Shown in pieces: positions 1-11,661 of a stretch of DNA of 42,492 bases. Positions within the stretch are counted from its first letter, which is position 1; every line of letters begins with the position of its first letter. The position numbers and the translations under genes were made by a program. Location of the stretch: positions 1-42,492 of the forward strand of contig FLMG01001331.1 of the NCBI GenBank assembly GCA_900088475.1, in the 5' to 3' direction. The notes under the pieces were generated by a model. That model saw only the letters and a list, made by a program, of their open reading frames with translations. It ran no database searches and had not been told where the DNA came from. The stretch is from Hyphochytrium catenoides (lineage: Eukaryota; Sar; Hyphochytriomycetes; Hyphochytriales; Hyphochytriaceae).

Positions 1-3000
1 ACATTTCTTGGTCTTCGTGCTCAGTCTTGGTCTGGTGGTCGCTCTCTTGGTCTTCGAGTTTCTCGGACGACATTGACGTCTCTAAAGACTCCATAGACGT
101 CTTATCAGCTTTGGGGTCACACTTTGAAGTCTCGTAGGCCACTCGCCCATAAGTTAAGGACTTCATTTCGCCATGCGTCTCCTTTGTGAGCTCTTGGTGC
201 TTGGTTTCTCCATTCTCCAAGGGTGGTCTTTGCTACATCAGGATAGACAACATAGACATAGGTGACCAGGAGGGTGTGAGCAATAGCTAATACCAACCAG
301 GAATCGCGAAGGGGGTTGCCCAGGACTAGGAGGAAGGAATTTTTTTGTGGAGATAATCGGACTACTGGCTCCGCTGCTCAAAGGGTCTGTCAGCGCTCAC
401 CTCCACAGAGTCTCTGACAATCAGTGGTGGATTAAGCAGGTTGCTCAGTCCCTTAACAGAATCCTCAGGAGGTTCTAGCGCGGTAACCCACAGGAAAGCT
501 GCGGCGCTCACAGCCTCGGACAGGACCGATGATCTGAGAGAGAGTGTTGGGATGGAAGCTGCAGATGACACCGAGAGTCAAATCCATTGCAAACGTCAGT
601 TCAGCAATAAGAACGAAGCGGCAAGTTTGGAAGAGGAAAGCCGTCCTGGGACACTTAAGCAAGGAAGGCGTTTAGATGCAGGAGAGTTGAAACGAGGGCT
701 TTCGGCTTTCCACATGAAAGAGAGGGGAGAGAGAGTGAGCCAAAGGAATTTCCTACTTGACGCCTGCAATCGCAGCCGAAACCTGGGTCCTGGTCTATAC
801 AACTTTTTACGAAGGTAACGGCGAGCGCGACTCAATAAATAACCTGGGAAATCACGGTCTACATCGCAACAAAAGTGGGAAATAGATTAAGGAGAGGCCA
901 TCGATCGGGAAGAGGTATCGGAGACAGAGCAGAGGCGGCTGGGACTACAACGAAAATAGTTATTTTTTTTCTTGACACTACTGTCAAACCCGCCAATCGA
1001 GAGACCTGGTGGGACACTGACCTGGCTTCTCTATCATCACTGATGAAAAGTTCCTTGCCTTTATGGCTTGCACTCTACTTTGTGCCAAGCTACGGCGAGA
1101 AGATTATGGTCAGTAACGGGACGGGTCAGAGATTTATTTGAAAGACAGGGGATGGCAATCACTCCAAGCACCTTATAAAGAATCTGAGGAGTAAAAAGAG
1201 AGGAACAGAGCTCAGGCAGGGGCAAGCATAACGAGCCATAGGACTATAAATAAGCCTTTGGGAATGAAAAACCCTGATAGCAGAGTAACGTGAGGCGTCA
1301 GGCTGGCCAGACGACTTACTTGACAATTCCCTCGTAGTCTGTCTTCTCATCAGTCCATCTTCTAAGCTTTTCTTCGTCTTCCCTTGTTCGTTCTTTCTCT
1401 AGCCAGTCTTCCCTCATTCTCACTCTTCTTCTCTGGATGCTACAGATCTTCTTATGTATGTCCCAAACCTCTTTGCTCTCGCCCAAGCCTGAGCGTAGGT
1501 GACAGGGCACAGCGGTGGTCACTCTGCAGACAGGACAGAAGTAGGTTGCTGATTCATCTTCTGTTAATTTCAACAGCTCGGCGGGGCCTGTGACCATCCA
1601 ATGAGACGGAGACTCTTTCAGACTGTGGATGCTTTGTGATGGATGAGCGAAGACAAATGACAAAAATGAAATACGTATAAGACAGCTGAAGAGATGGGGG
1701 TGGCCATGTCTCTGACTTAGACTTGACGACGCCTTACCCAGACCGTCACATTGCCCATGGACCCACAACTCGCATGAGTCACACTGCACCATAGACAGGT
1801 CATCCTCCTTCCATTGCTTCATACAGCCAGGACAGATGTCTTTCTTTTCTTGAAGTATCTACGAATCAAAAAGTGGCTCAGATACAGCCCAAAGTTGCGC
1901 TACGTCTGTCATGAATAGCCTACCTTGACTTTTTCTTCAAACTCCCTCTTTTTTCTCGCCTCGGCCTGGGCCTTTTGGTCTTTCCGAATGCAACGATAGC
2001 ATCGCCTTGGTTCCCGACTCCAGCTGTACGGTTCTTGCAACTCTCCACATTTGCAGTCAACGCACCTACCATTTTCAAGTTAGGTGCAGAGGAGTGACGA
2101 AACGTAAATGCTTTGGCTATCACAACTCTATCTCTTGCTGCTTGATGTCCCTTCTGAGAGCATCTGCGTTTGTCCACCCTGCACTCCCAGTCAACCTCAT
2201 ACACCCTGTACCGACCATAGGGGATTACCTGGCACAGAACCAAGATCCCTCAGGGACTTTCTTAAGTGGCGGTTGCATGCAGTCAAGATGAAAGGCCCGG
2301 TCACAACTGTCGCATACGATCAGTGTTCTCTCGTCATCCGGAGTGCAGTGCTAGTGATGGAGCAATAAATCGTTTCGTTAGACTTTGACGATGTCTTAAA
2401 AGAATAAAAAAGCGGAAAAGATAGGACCACGTCTTGGACTAGGGATCATACCGTGCAGGCTTCACAGAGCTTGCAATTTGTACACCGCCAGTATCTGATT
2501 ATGTCCTCCGTGGCTGCTAGTGGGGGAACAAGACAGAACCGGTGAAAGCCTTCGCCGCAATCAACGCAGAATATCATATGGTCTGGAAGGCCATTTGAAC
2601 CGCAGCAGCTGCAGATGTCAAGCCAGGAATAGAGCCGAGCTTGTGCTATGGGGATGCACGCAGCGGGGTACAGGGGGGGATAGAAGAGCAAGATAAGCGG
2701 CTTAGTGGATGTTTCAGTAAGCACTTTTCGTAGCCCTTGTCTTACCTCTCGTGACAGAAACAACTGCAAGGGGAATGCAGGATAGAGGCTTCAAGGGTTC
2801 AGCTTTCGTCACGGGCACCTCTACAAGGGCATCTGAAGAGCCACCTCCCGCGGTACCAGCACCTCTTTTGGCGAACTGCTTGGCTAGAAGGTCATCCAGC
2901 TGTGCGCTGTACCGGCCAGGCTTTGTCATGGGTAGGTACTAAGTTGGCAGGAAGGGCATAGCATTACTTAACTCTCCAAATAAGGGGCTCATCCACCACC

Positions 3001-6000
3001 TTTAAGAGATTGTGAGGCCAGAGTGAGTCATAAATTCACGGGAAAAGTAGAGAAATTCGAAGCATCGTCAAAAGCTATGATGCCGGATGTTGCTGGATAA
3101 AAACAGCCCCTACGTCCATGCCATCCTAGAAGCGGTAAACCCCAAGAAGGACAAACCTTTTCAATAATGGCAATAGCTGCTTTATAAAATCGCCAACATT
3201 CCCGCCAGATCTTGCCTGGAGGCTGATTGAACGTGACCGCATTGAAGCACAAGAGCTCTAAATCATCTCGTAGGTCTGAACATCATATAGCGTAAGTGAG
3301 GAACACATCCATCGGCTTGCTCTCGCATTCGCTCTTTCTGTCAAAGATCTCTCTCTAATAGCACTCTTTTCCACCACCGTACCTTGTGGGGTCTTGTACT
3401 CGCCGCTGAAAGCTCTGCCCCTCATTGTCTGCAGATCCATTGGCTCCTTGATTATAGAGAAGTAGGTTGGAGCAATGTCGAGGGTCACTGGCTCCAGGAA
3501 AAGGAAGGTCCGATCTTCCGCGCAGAGGTGGTCCAAGGTTTGGACCATCACCTTCAATCTGAATCGTGGCAGCAAACAAAGAAATGGCAGAGAGGAGAGG
3601 GATCGTGTGCCCAAGGCGATCAGATCGCATAGGGTTATTCAAGAGGTAGGAGGTACAATTCCGTTGGCATAAAGGCGTGGGAAACGCATGAACCCTATGA
3701 GCTTAGCCGCAAGTACTATCAACGGTAGAGACACCTTCAGCAAGGACTGAGCTTTTGCTCTCAGAGAGAAGGAAACGATATCTACCTGCAAGCGGGACAA
3801 AGGTAGGACTCAGCCCACACTGGGTGCTCTCCTCTGGCAATGCTATGATACTCTTCCTCAGTCATTCCCTCGCAAGCAGCATGTACCCAGAGGTCGCAGC
3901 CATCACAACCCATCATCTGTGAGCAGTCAGATGCTGCCCAAGATCGTAGACAAATAGGACAGAATTCTCGGCCCTCAAAGGCTTTTACACACTTGGAACA
4001 TACAGTCACGCGTTCAGACGAAACCTGTGAGAGAGGTCACCCATTAGCGAAGAGCTAGGACAGAGGATGTTGGCGGATGTGGGATGAGACTACGCTCCGA
4101 ATGCCACCTAACAGCGGTACAAGTAAAGCCGCATGGTTGCGATACACCCATACCTCAACCTGATGCCATTTCGAGTCTTTTCCTTGCTCCGAGGTTTTCT
4201 GAAGACCACAGCCTCTGTAGTTGATATAAAAGGAAGGGAAGTGAGGAGTGGCGACGTAGTCCGGGAGATAGTCCATTGTGGTATCCAAGTAGTGAGAGTA
4301 AAGGGAAGGTACGAAAGAAGACCTCAGCCACTAAACCATAGACTATTGTGCAGGGCTGACAGAGTCTCATCTAACGGGAATGGAAGATAGCATCAAAGAA
4401 GGGGTGTGACGAAGAATAAATTGCAGGCGTTGCCCGCGGCAAGGCAGGGCATCCTGGGGGAGTTAGAACGCGGAACAAATGGGTACCTGCATGTGACACA
4501 CTCTCCGCAAATAAATACGAATCCGACGCCGTTCTTTTCCCCTAAAGACTTCTCCTTCTCTTGCATTCCAGAGAGCAGGTGCTTCATTGCAGGATCGAGG
4601 CAGTATTTGTGAAGAGATATGGAGCAGACTGCACACGAGAGTAGGTCGTCTCCATTGGAGAGTTCACAAGCAGTACATCGCCCTTTCCCTGGCAATAAAA
4701 AATATAAAAAAATGGTAGCATCAGTACAAAGACGACGTTCTTTATCGGCAGTGCCAAAGATGACCAGGGGAAATAAAAGACCACCGCAACTCTCAAAGAA
4801 CATTATGTAAAGCAGAGAACTTCAATCCGGCTCATGTCGTCACCTGATATCTGTCCTTCCTCCTTTGGCACCTCATCGTGCCATCCTCTGGTGCTCGAGA
4901 GTATCCCTTTCTTCACTCCAAGTTTGAACTCCATCCCGCTTTCCTCTTCGTCCTCCCCTAACAATTGCAATGCTCCAGCAGGCGCACAGAGCGAGAGCCA
5001 CTGAGGCCGGATAGTTAGGTCATGGAAAGCGACGAGATGCTTCTTGGAGGTCTCGCTGTACTGCTTCACTGTCCCATAGCAGTAGCTTCCTTGTGGGTAG
5101 TTTACTTCGGGCAGGAACACCGAAACACGTTTCTGGAGCGCACCAGCAGAAGAATAAGGAAATGAGGACAAACCATCACGAGAGAATCGAAGGCGTGGAG
5201 ACGGTCAGTGATTTTGGCCTTTCAAGAGAAAAGGACCATCGGGAATGAGAAGGTATATAGCTCAAGCCTCTACAGCGAGTTCGAGGCCTGAAAGGTCTAT
5301 CTGAGACGCCAAGAGACACTCCTCAGAGCATCACTTCCAAAGGAAAGGTTGAAGATGATATAATAGTGTAGGAGACGGTAAAAAAACACGTGAAGCGCGC
5401 CGGTACTAACCTCTAACCAGTCTTTCCCTTGGAGAGTGCTCTGTAGGGCTTTCAACCGGTTCTTTGCTTCTGCTTGAATCACTCGCCGTTCATCTGCTAG
5501 CTCCTTTTGTGCCTGCTCCACCGCTAAGTGGAACGCTTTCTTCTTGATTTTTGCGGCTAGCTTTTGAATATTCTCAAGCGTGAAGGGAATAAAGGTTCGG
5601 GTGTGGTACCAACCCTCCTCATCAGTCTCAAAGAAGACACAATATTCTTCGCCTAGGATAAGAGGTAGAAGCACTTAGATGATTGAGATATCGCGCAGTT
5701 CTCGAGACGGCTTCAAACCGCACATTCCCTAACGTAGCAGGGAAGTCTCTACAATATGAAGATCTAGGCTGACCGAGAATCTACGTTCAGCAGGATCAGA
5801 AAAGCTTCAGGTAACCGAGGCACCAAAAGGGACAATGAATTATTTGAGAAGAGCAATCTCTGAAAATATAGAAGATGGTAAGGCCCTTACCTCTCTGCAG
5901 CTTGTCTGAGTGTTCCTCTTGGAGCTTTGGAGACCTAACACATCGCAGTGCAGGCCATGCAGGATGACCGCGAACCTAAGGTGTGAGAGTTAACGCCTAG

Positions 6001-7606
6001 TGAGCAACAAAGAATAGGCTAAACTTTTACTTGCTGAGTGGGTCTTAGGCTACCCTGATCTGCGACGGACTTCATCATAGTCACGGTAAGAACAGGAAGG
6101 GACCAAGGAAGAGAAGAGAGCGGAGAACAGCGTAACCTCGGTCACGGTAAAAGTACACTTGCCTGCACAAAGATGACCTCCTTGCACAGAATGTATTCAA
6201 ACTCCTTCTGAAGGTGGATCCATCGCACTTCGTCGTCCCCAAACAGGGAAACAAGGTGACGTCCATCTGAAACGTTATACTTGATGATGCGACCTGTCAA
6301 CCAGGCCTTTCCCTCTCCGTCGCTCTCACCATCGTCCTCTTCGTTGGAATCTTCACCTTTTGGAAATAAAAGTATTTTCTTGCCTACCATCCCTAAGTTT
6401 TCTTTTGTCTCTTCCGCAGCCTGGCCTTTACTTCGAACATGTGAGGACGAGTTTGTACCGCCTTTCGCAGTTTTCTTGCTGGACTTCTTCATTGACATTT
6501 GCTTCACTTTGCACTCAGCACAAAACCAGTCTCCTTGAGGCACCTAGAAGCGGCAGAGGAGCAACAGGGTACGGAATCTTAAACGAAAGAAGGATATGGA
6601 CAACTACGGGCCAACAGACATGGCTCACACCCATCTCATAAGGACCAATAATAGCGTTGGATAGCAAGAAGGGATGCCGCACCAGCTTGTTCTGATCACG
6701 CACTTTTCTCACCTTTCTCAGAGGAGGTCTCAAACAAGCCATGTGGAACTCCCCGTTGCAGTCATCACAGATGATGACCGCGGAATCGGGCATAGGTTCC
6801 GCACAAAGCGGACAAGAAGGATCCTCTTCAGTTTCCCTTGATTCCCTGGGAGTCTCCACCTCTACTTCTGTCGGACTCTTGACCTCCTTCTTGAGCTGCT
6901 TCTGAACATCCAGTTCTAATGCGTCCCCGCCTTTGCTTTTGCGACTAGTAGTCCGGGCCGGAGTGACTTTCTGTTTCTTAGCTCCAGGCTCGGTTGGAGG
7001 CTTTGATATCTCACTCCTCCTTTTGGATCTTGATGATGGGAGCGTCGAGGGAGACAGTGCATCGGCGACATCTTCTCTCTTGTCTTCCGCTGAGTATACC
7101 TGATTTGCTCCCGGAGACAGAGGGGCGACTGTGGCAGACCTCCGGCGCCTCTTCGGGAGATTCTCCTCCTTCAGGTTGTTGCTTTTGAGATCCCCGGTTT
7201 CTTGCGGGGAGTCTATTCCCTCTCTGCCTCTTCCATCTCCAACCGTGGTCTTGCGCCCCTTCGCCTCGTTCTCCTTCTTAACCTCGACGTCCGAAGAAAT
7301 GTGCTGTGCTTTTTGGGGCGAGCTTATGGTCGACCGCCGAGAGGGATACCTAGGACTGCAATGGAAGGCTTAGAGACCATAGAGGTGCGCTCTGAGGGGT
7401 TAGGGAACTTCGTGATAAGATAGATCGACTTGCAAATATGCTAAATGGCACTGGGGCACTGGGGCCTGAGCTAGAAGCGACAGTGCCGATGACAGCAAGA
7501 TACCTTACCTCTGTCGGAATGTCAAGACGGCAAGCTCTCTATCTGCTTCAAGTGCCGCAGCAGCTGCGGCATCGGCAATAGGTTTCTTTGTTCCTGTCGT
7601 GGGCAT
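1..7606 (-). CDS. Large multi-PHD, bromodomain and PWWP chromatin reader (3' end outside window)
   Basis: Nuclear histone-reading protein, at least 1376 aa. Exons inferred by phase: 7606-7509, 7355-6713, 6543-6163, 5975-5891, 5652-5411, 5132-4844, 4688-4487, 4214-4160, 4024-3786, 3558-3383, 3275-3157, 2938-2746, 2645-2452, 2350-2229, 2065-1924, 1858-1738, 1587-1320, 1089-1022, 858-757, 558-401, 232-<1. Domains: basic linker; PHD at about 212-258 (CPLC, CDDC, H..C, WFCAEC); Tudor-like 301-374; PWWP-like 375-425 (GHPAWPA), then a charged helix; a second Tudor-like module 484-580; cysteine-rich PHD cluster 580-744; bromodomain 745-843 ([14 protein letters not shown], then [12 protein letters not shown]); three further PHD-type fingers 908-1125. 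The fingers around a bromodomain recall Trithorax/KMT2 proteins, but no SET domain is in the window; one could lie beyond the left edge. The start is the first ATG of the most upstream exon. Exons 18-21 (below 1100) are less certain because no domain supports them. Confidence 0.88.
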
Positions 7607-9273
7607 GGCTCGAGTAGAAAGAGCTGCTGGATTAGCGTTAAGGTCCTAATTCTGCAGGTGCCGTCGCAGCGTCTCGGCGGGCGACAGATAAATCTAGCCA
7701 GACACGCGGAGATAGGCCTCTCCCTTCCACGGCGAGTTAGACAGACGTCCAGCTAAGCCTCTGTCCACCTCCGCCTGTCGTCTAATGGCGACCGGTAGCT
7801 AATTAGCATATCGAGGCGCCGGAAGAGAGAGGTGATAACGACCTGATCCTGCCACCGAGCTCGGCACCAGCAGACTGCCCCTAAAGACTTGACAAAGCCT
7901 TGCCCAACAGGCAGATACGCGGTCAGCCCTGGCCCTAGTGCCTCACCTCTGTGTGCCGTGCCTCTGTTCACTGTCCAGTTCGTCGCTTGGTGTTGATGCG
8001 TATCGAACTCACTCTTTCACCTTTCAATCCAAAGCTCTCCCCGTCTTCCTTCCTCTCGGTTCGACAGTTCAAACCAGAGTTTCGCGCGAAGAATGTGTGA
8101 AGCAGTGCGCAAAGATAATGCTTTATAAGGTATCAGAGAGGTGTATACGTACATTGTGCGCGGCCTCTAAATATTCAAATTAAGAAACTTTCCATTGGTC
8201 TTATAGGAAGCTCTGCTACGAAAACATAGAAAAGTACTGAGGTAAGCTTCAGGTTTGTGGCCCTAACCTTTCAATGATACGATAACTAAAGCTTGATTAA
8301 TCTGTCCGGTTCTTCTACTCATGCGTTTAGCTTCCCCTCCCTCTGTCCTTTTACTTGATCATCTATGCGCTCGACATCTGCCTCGGTTGAGGTTTGGCAC
8401 GATGAGTGTGGCATGAGTGTAGCTCAGGAAAGTAGGTCCCGGTTCATTGAGCCTCGGTGAGAACGATGCTGCGTCCCCATCAACGGCGGAGTGCGCCTCA
8501 AGTGCCAGTCACCGAAGATGTCTTAGAACTGAGTTTAGCTTAGGCAAGTAGGTCCCGGTCCATCGAGCCTCGGTGAGAACGATGCTGCGTCCCCGTTAAC
8601 GGAGGAGTGAGCCGCAAGTGCCAGACACCGAAGATGTCTCTAGAACAGCCAGTGAGCTTTCTCTGGGAGGGATGCTTAAGAACTCCATGCGGTAATGCCA
8701 CACGGACTCTTCTCACCAGTGATACACTTGCGATAGCAGCACTAAGCATTAGCCCGTCTACTTTTCCACAGCAGCTGATATGATGTTCCTCTTTTTCAAA
8801 CTAGTAAGAGGACTGATCGTTTCCAGTCACGATGTTAATCTTTATGGGCATCATACAGAGACTGCGAGCCTACCTCGCCGGTGTCCTTTATCTCAGCTTC
8901 GAGAATGCCTCTGCATTCGGACATCAGAATGTCCACAAAACATCGAAAGGAAGAATCATTGGCAAAACTTCATAAAAACAGCTCGTTCTGTGACAAGAAA
9001 CACTTAGCCAGCCCCCGTGGTACCGCAAGAGAGAGTCGGCACCAGACTCCTCCTAGTAGGGTGGAACAGATCACGCACAATAGAGCGCCAGAAATGCACT
9101 ATCATTTCCCGCAAACCGGGCTCTGTGACGAATTTACGTCATGGAAATTCATTGCTCTTGCATTTTACAGCACGAGAAATGCAATGTCTTTCATGTCAAG
9201 ACTAGACAGAGCTCTTCGAGCCAGGTGGACTGCACCTTGAATGCATAAATAGACTCCATGCTAAGTCGCCCCG
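7607..9273. other. Intergenic region between the chromatin reader and the oxygenase gene
   Basis: The two flanking genes are both on the minus strand, so this stretch should hold the promoter of the chromatin reader (right next to 7606) and the 3' flank of the oxygenase. Open frames here are short and have no protein-like composition. The only clear structure is the 116-bp tandem duplication at 8414-8645. Confidence 0.6.
8414..8645. repeat. Two-copy 116-bp tandem repeat
   Basis: Two head-to-tail copies, about 8414-8529 and 8530-8645. Matching blocks are offset by exactly 116 bases: AGTAGGTCCCGGT at 8431 and 8547, GAGCCTCGGTGAGAACGATG shortly after each, and ACCGAAGATGTC at 8511 and 8627. The copies differ at scattered positions and by a one-base insertion at the right end, so the duplication is not very recent. 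I find no coding potential shared by both copies. Confidence 0.9.
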
Positions 9274-11198
9274 CTAGAGGTCCTCTCTTTCTGCCTTTCC
9301 TGTCTGCTCCCTCTTAAACTGATCTTTGATCTTGTTGAAGTATCGGTGTACTTTTCCATCCAAAAAGTTTTTGAACTCTCGCCGTTCGTCACAAGTGAAC
9401 CACATGCTCATTACATATCGGACGCCGCTTTCCACTTGGCGTACCTGTGACACAGAGAAGAAAGAAAGACGTAGAGCTTATAATCACTAGCCCTCACAGC
9501 CGCCGCGTTTGACAGACCCCTAATACAGCTAGAGAGCGAAAATCAACAACGAAAGAGGGTTACCTGGTGAAGATTCTCTCTTCCCGAAGAGAAGACCAGC
9601 AGTCGGCCTGTAACAGTGAGCAGAGGATATTTAGAACCACTGACTACTAGGCAGGAAACTTCAAAATTAGGGTGAAAAGAGCTGAATATTGATGTGAAAG
9701 AAGCCGAAGAGCAAAACAAATTAACGGATCTTGGGGGAGCGCATACCTTTGGCTGGCTCTACAGTGGTGTTCTTTTGTCCTTCATCCAGGAAGGCGAAGA
9801 GTCCACCGGTAAAATCCTTCCCTCGAGTTGATAGGTAAACAAGGCCAGAGTAGTCGTAGTGCGGAGTATTGTTTTTATCCACATGCGGATGCCTTCTCAA
9901 TATACGTAACGAGGGTGTACAGGAAGGATATAGTGGACGTTAAACTTGAACTACGAGGAAGTGGGTTCAGGAGGCGGCATCGAAGACTGACCAGTATTCG
10001 TCGTGCAGATCTTTAGGGCTCCAGTCTTTGTTACCGACTATCCGAGTGATAAAGGTAGGCGCTGTGAAGAAGAGTGAGGAGAGCGAGAACTCTTCCATCA
10101 CCTTTAGCCGGATCTTTTCAATCACACTAGAGAAATGAGGTCAGCGCTAGATTAACAAAAAAGGGGTGCCCCTTACTGATCAATGGAGAACATGTATCTA
10201 CAGATCCTTAAGGGGTGGTCTCACTAAGCCTCCGTCAAAGAACATCCTTTATACCAGAATTCGTATCGGTTCCTCATATGAAACCAACCGCGTCGGCTCG
10301 GTCTCTGATCAATCATGACTTTTTACACTTGGCACTATCTCTTTCCATCACCCAGTGTCAGTTCTAACCTGCGATAAACCTTGTAGTCCGCTTCCGAAAA
10401 CACCTTCTTGAGTGCCCTCTTCTTCGTGGGGTGCTGATAGATGTTAATCAGGCCATCTCCGTCCTTAACATATCCTGTCCCAAGAAGAGTATGTCAGCAT
10501 CAGTAACCTTCCTCATGCCGGACATCTGCGTAGCCTATGATCCGTCAGATAGCGGTTCTCCTTACAATCATCCCACACACTCGGAAGATTACAATGTCCA
10601 CCCTCATTTCTATCGTATACCCAATCAATCGTAGATCATGAACAAGGAGATTGATGATGATGATGCCTATTCGAAGCACCTTTCACCCACGCTATGTTGT
10701 CTTGCCTGAATTAGCATCCATAATGGTAGGTCCTCCACTTCGGTCTCGTCCGGCCATTCCCTTCTCTGCGATCTCCAGCAAATGTTCAACTGTCTCTGGT
10801 GATAAGAAATCATCCATGACTACCCGCGCGCAGACGGACTCAGGGTGGCAGCCGGGCACCCGAGGCTCATACTGGAAAGCAGCCGGGAAGCCACATGCAA
10901 GGTGCAAAGCAGGGAGTCCACGGTCGTTTCAAATGTTAACAAAGGCAACAAACAGCGTACACTCGTCTTATAGTACCTGATCCGAGCATGGCAGTTCCCA
11001 TCGTCTTCTTTCTACCTTGTCACCCGCTCGTAACACGTCTCCACCTTCAAAAAGTTCACCTCCGACGTTGACATCTGACGCCTCAATGTCATCCAACGCC
11101 GAGGTCGCCGGAACCGCTGGTGATAAGACTAGGAGGAGCAAGAGGAGGACTAGGAGATCTACAGCTCTCCCAGCTCCATGCCGTACTCCAAATTCCAT
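9274..11198 (-). CDS. Fe(II)/2-oxoglutarate dioxygenase, OGFOD3-like, with N-terminal signal anchor
   Basis: A 329-aa protein from seven exons: 11198-10977, 10871-10706, 10474-10369, 10126-9992, 9892-9747, 9607-9564, 9444-9274 (total 990 nt, phases consistent throughout). Residues 14-30 are a leucine-rich hydrophobic stretch, so it probably sits in the ER or Golgi membrane with the catalytic domain in the lumen. The double-stranded beta-helix core is complete: H213 and D215 (HPHVD), distal H272 in SGRENLHQV, and R282, ten residues on, for the 2-oxoglutarate carboxylate. The TVEP and GRLLVFSSG surroundings resemble OGFOD3/prolyl-hydroxylase-like enzymes more than classical collagen P4H. The substrate is not predictable. 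The intron after exon 2 has a GC donor (10705-10704); a phase check (TCA G|GA) supports it. Exact subfamily less sure than the fold. Confidence 0.85.
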
Positions 11199-11661
11199 TG
11201 TTGGATTGCTGGCTAGTGAGAAGGTTTGCCTTTTCCCTCGCGATGATTCCTCGCCCTTCCCAGCCCAGATGCTCAGACATCGAGAAGGACAAAGATCTGC
11301 AGTTTTTTTGTTGTCTCCGAGGAGGAGTTTCTGGAAGAGCTTGATCAGAACCTGTCAGAACCTGTCAAAGATCAAGGATATCCGAAGGTGATTTCCCCCA
11401 GGAGCTATGAGCTGAGTTGCTGAATGAAAGGATGGACTAACAGGTACAATAGCTCTACGCCTTATGATGTAGTCAGAGAGCTCTCTTCTCTGCAAAATTC
11501 TATAGGAAAAGCTGCTGAGAGACGCCAGCGCAAGTTTGCTCAAAGAATAGAGACCTACAGTGTACAACTTCCACTGATTGATCATTTGCAGGCAGGCAAA
11601 AGCGGGGTTCTGCATCTTGTTGTCTCTTCAGCCCTAGTAGAGCCAGTCGTCAAGCATCGGC
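11199..11661. other. Intergenic region upstream of the oxygenase gene
   Basis: Should hold the promoter of the oxygenase gene (start at 11198) and the 3' flank of the small unknown gene. A minus frame (11355-11615) and a plus frame (from 11424) overlap here; neither fits the splicing of a neighbour and I treat both as chance. A short direct duplication, AGAACCTGTC, occurs around 11346-11365. Confidence 0.5.

Noticed and set aside
465-620. Minus-strand frame ending PVGYRARTS, reminiscent of an FYRN domain as in Trithorax proteins
   Set aside because: It stops right after the motif with no usable donor. The overlapping frame (558-401) chains in phase with exon 757-858 before it and exon 232-1 after it and ends at a good GAG|GTGAGC donor.
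8417-8475. TAGCTCAGG and GGTTCATTGAGCC resemble tRNA A and B box sequences in the tandem repeat
   Set aside because: The matches are incomplete, no cloverleaf can be drawn, and the unit does not match 5S rRNA or U6 as I know them.
10651-10665. GATGATGATGATG run as a microsatellite-encoded peptide
   Set aside because: It lies in an intron of the oxygenase gene and is too short to annotate as a repeat.
9274-11198. Classical collagen-type prolyl 4-hydroxylase
   Set aside because: The fold is shared, but HPHVD followed by [15 protein letters not shown] and SGRENLHQV resembles OGFOD3-like proteins better, and no ShK or peptide-binding domain is present.
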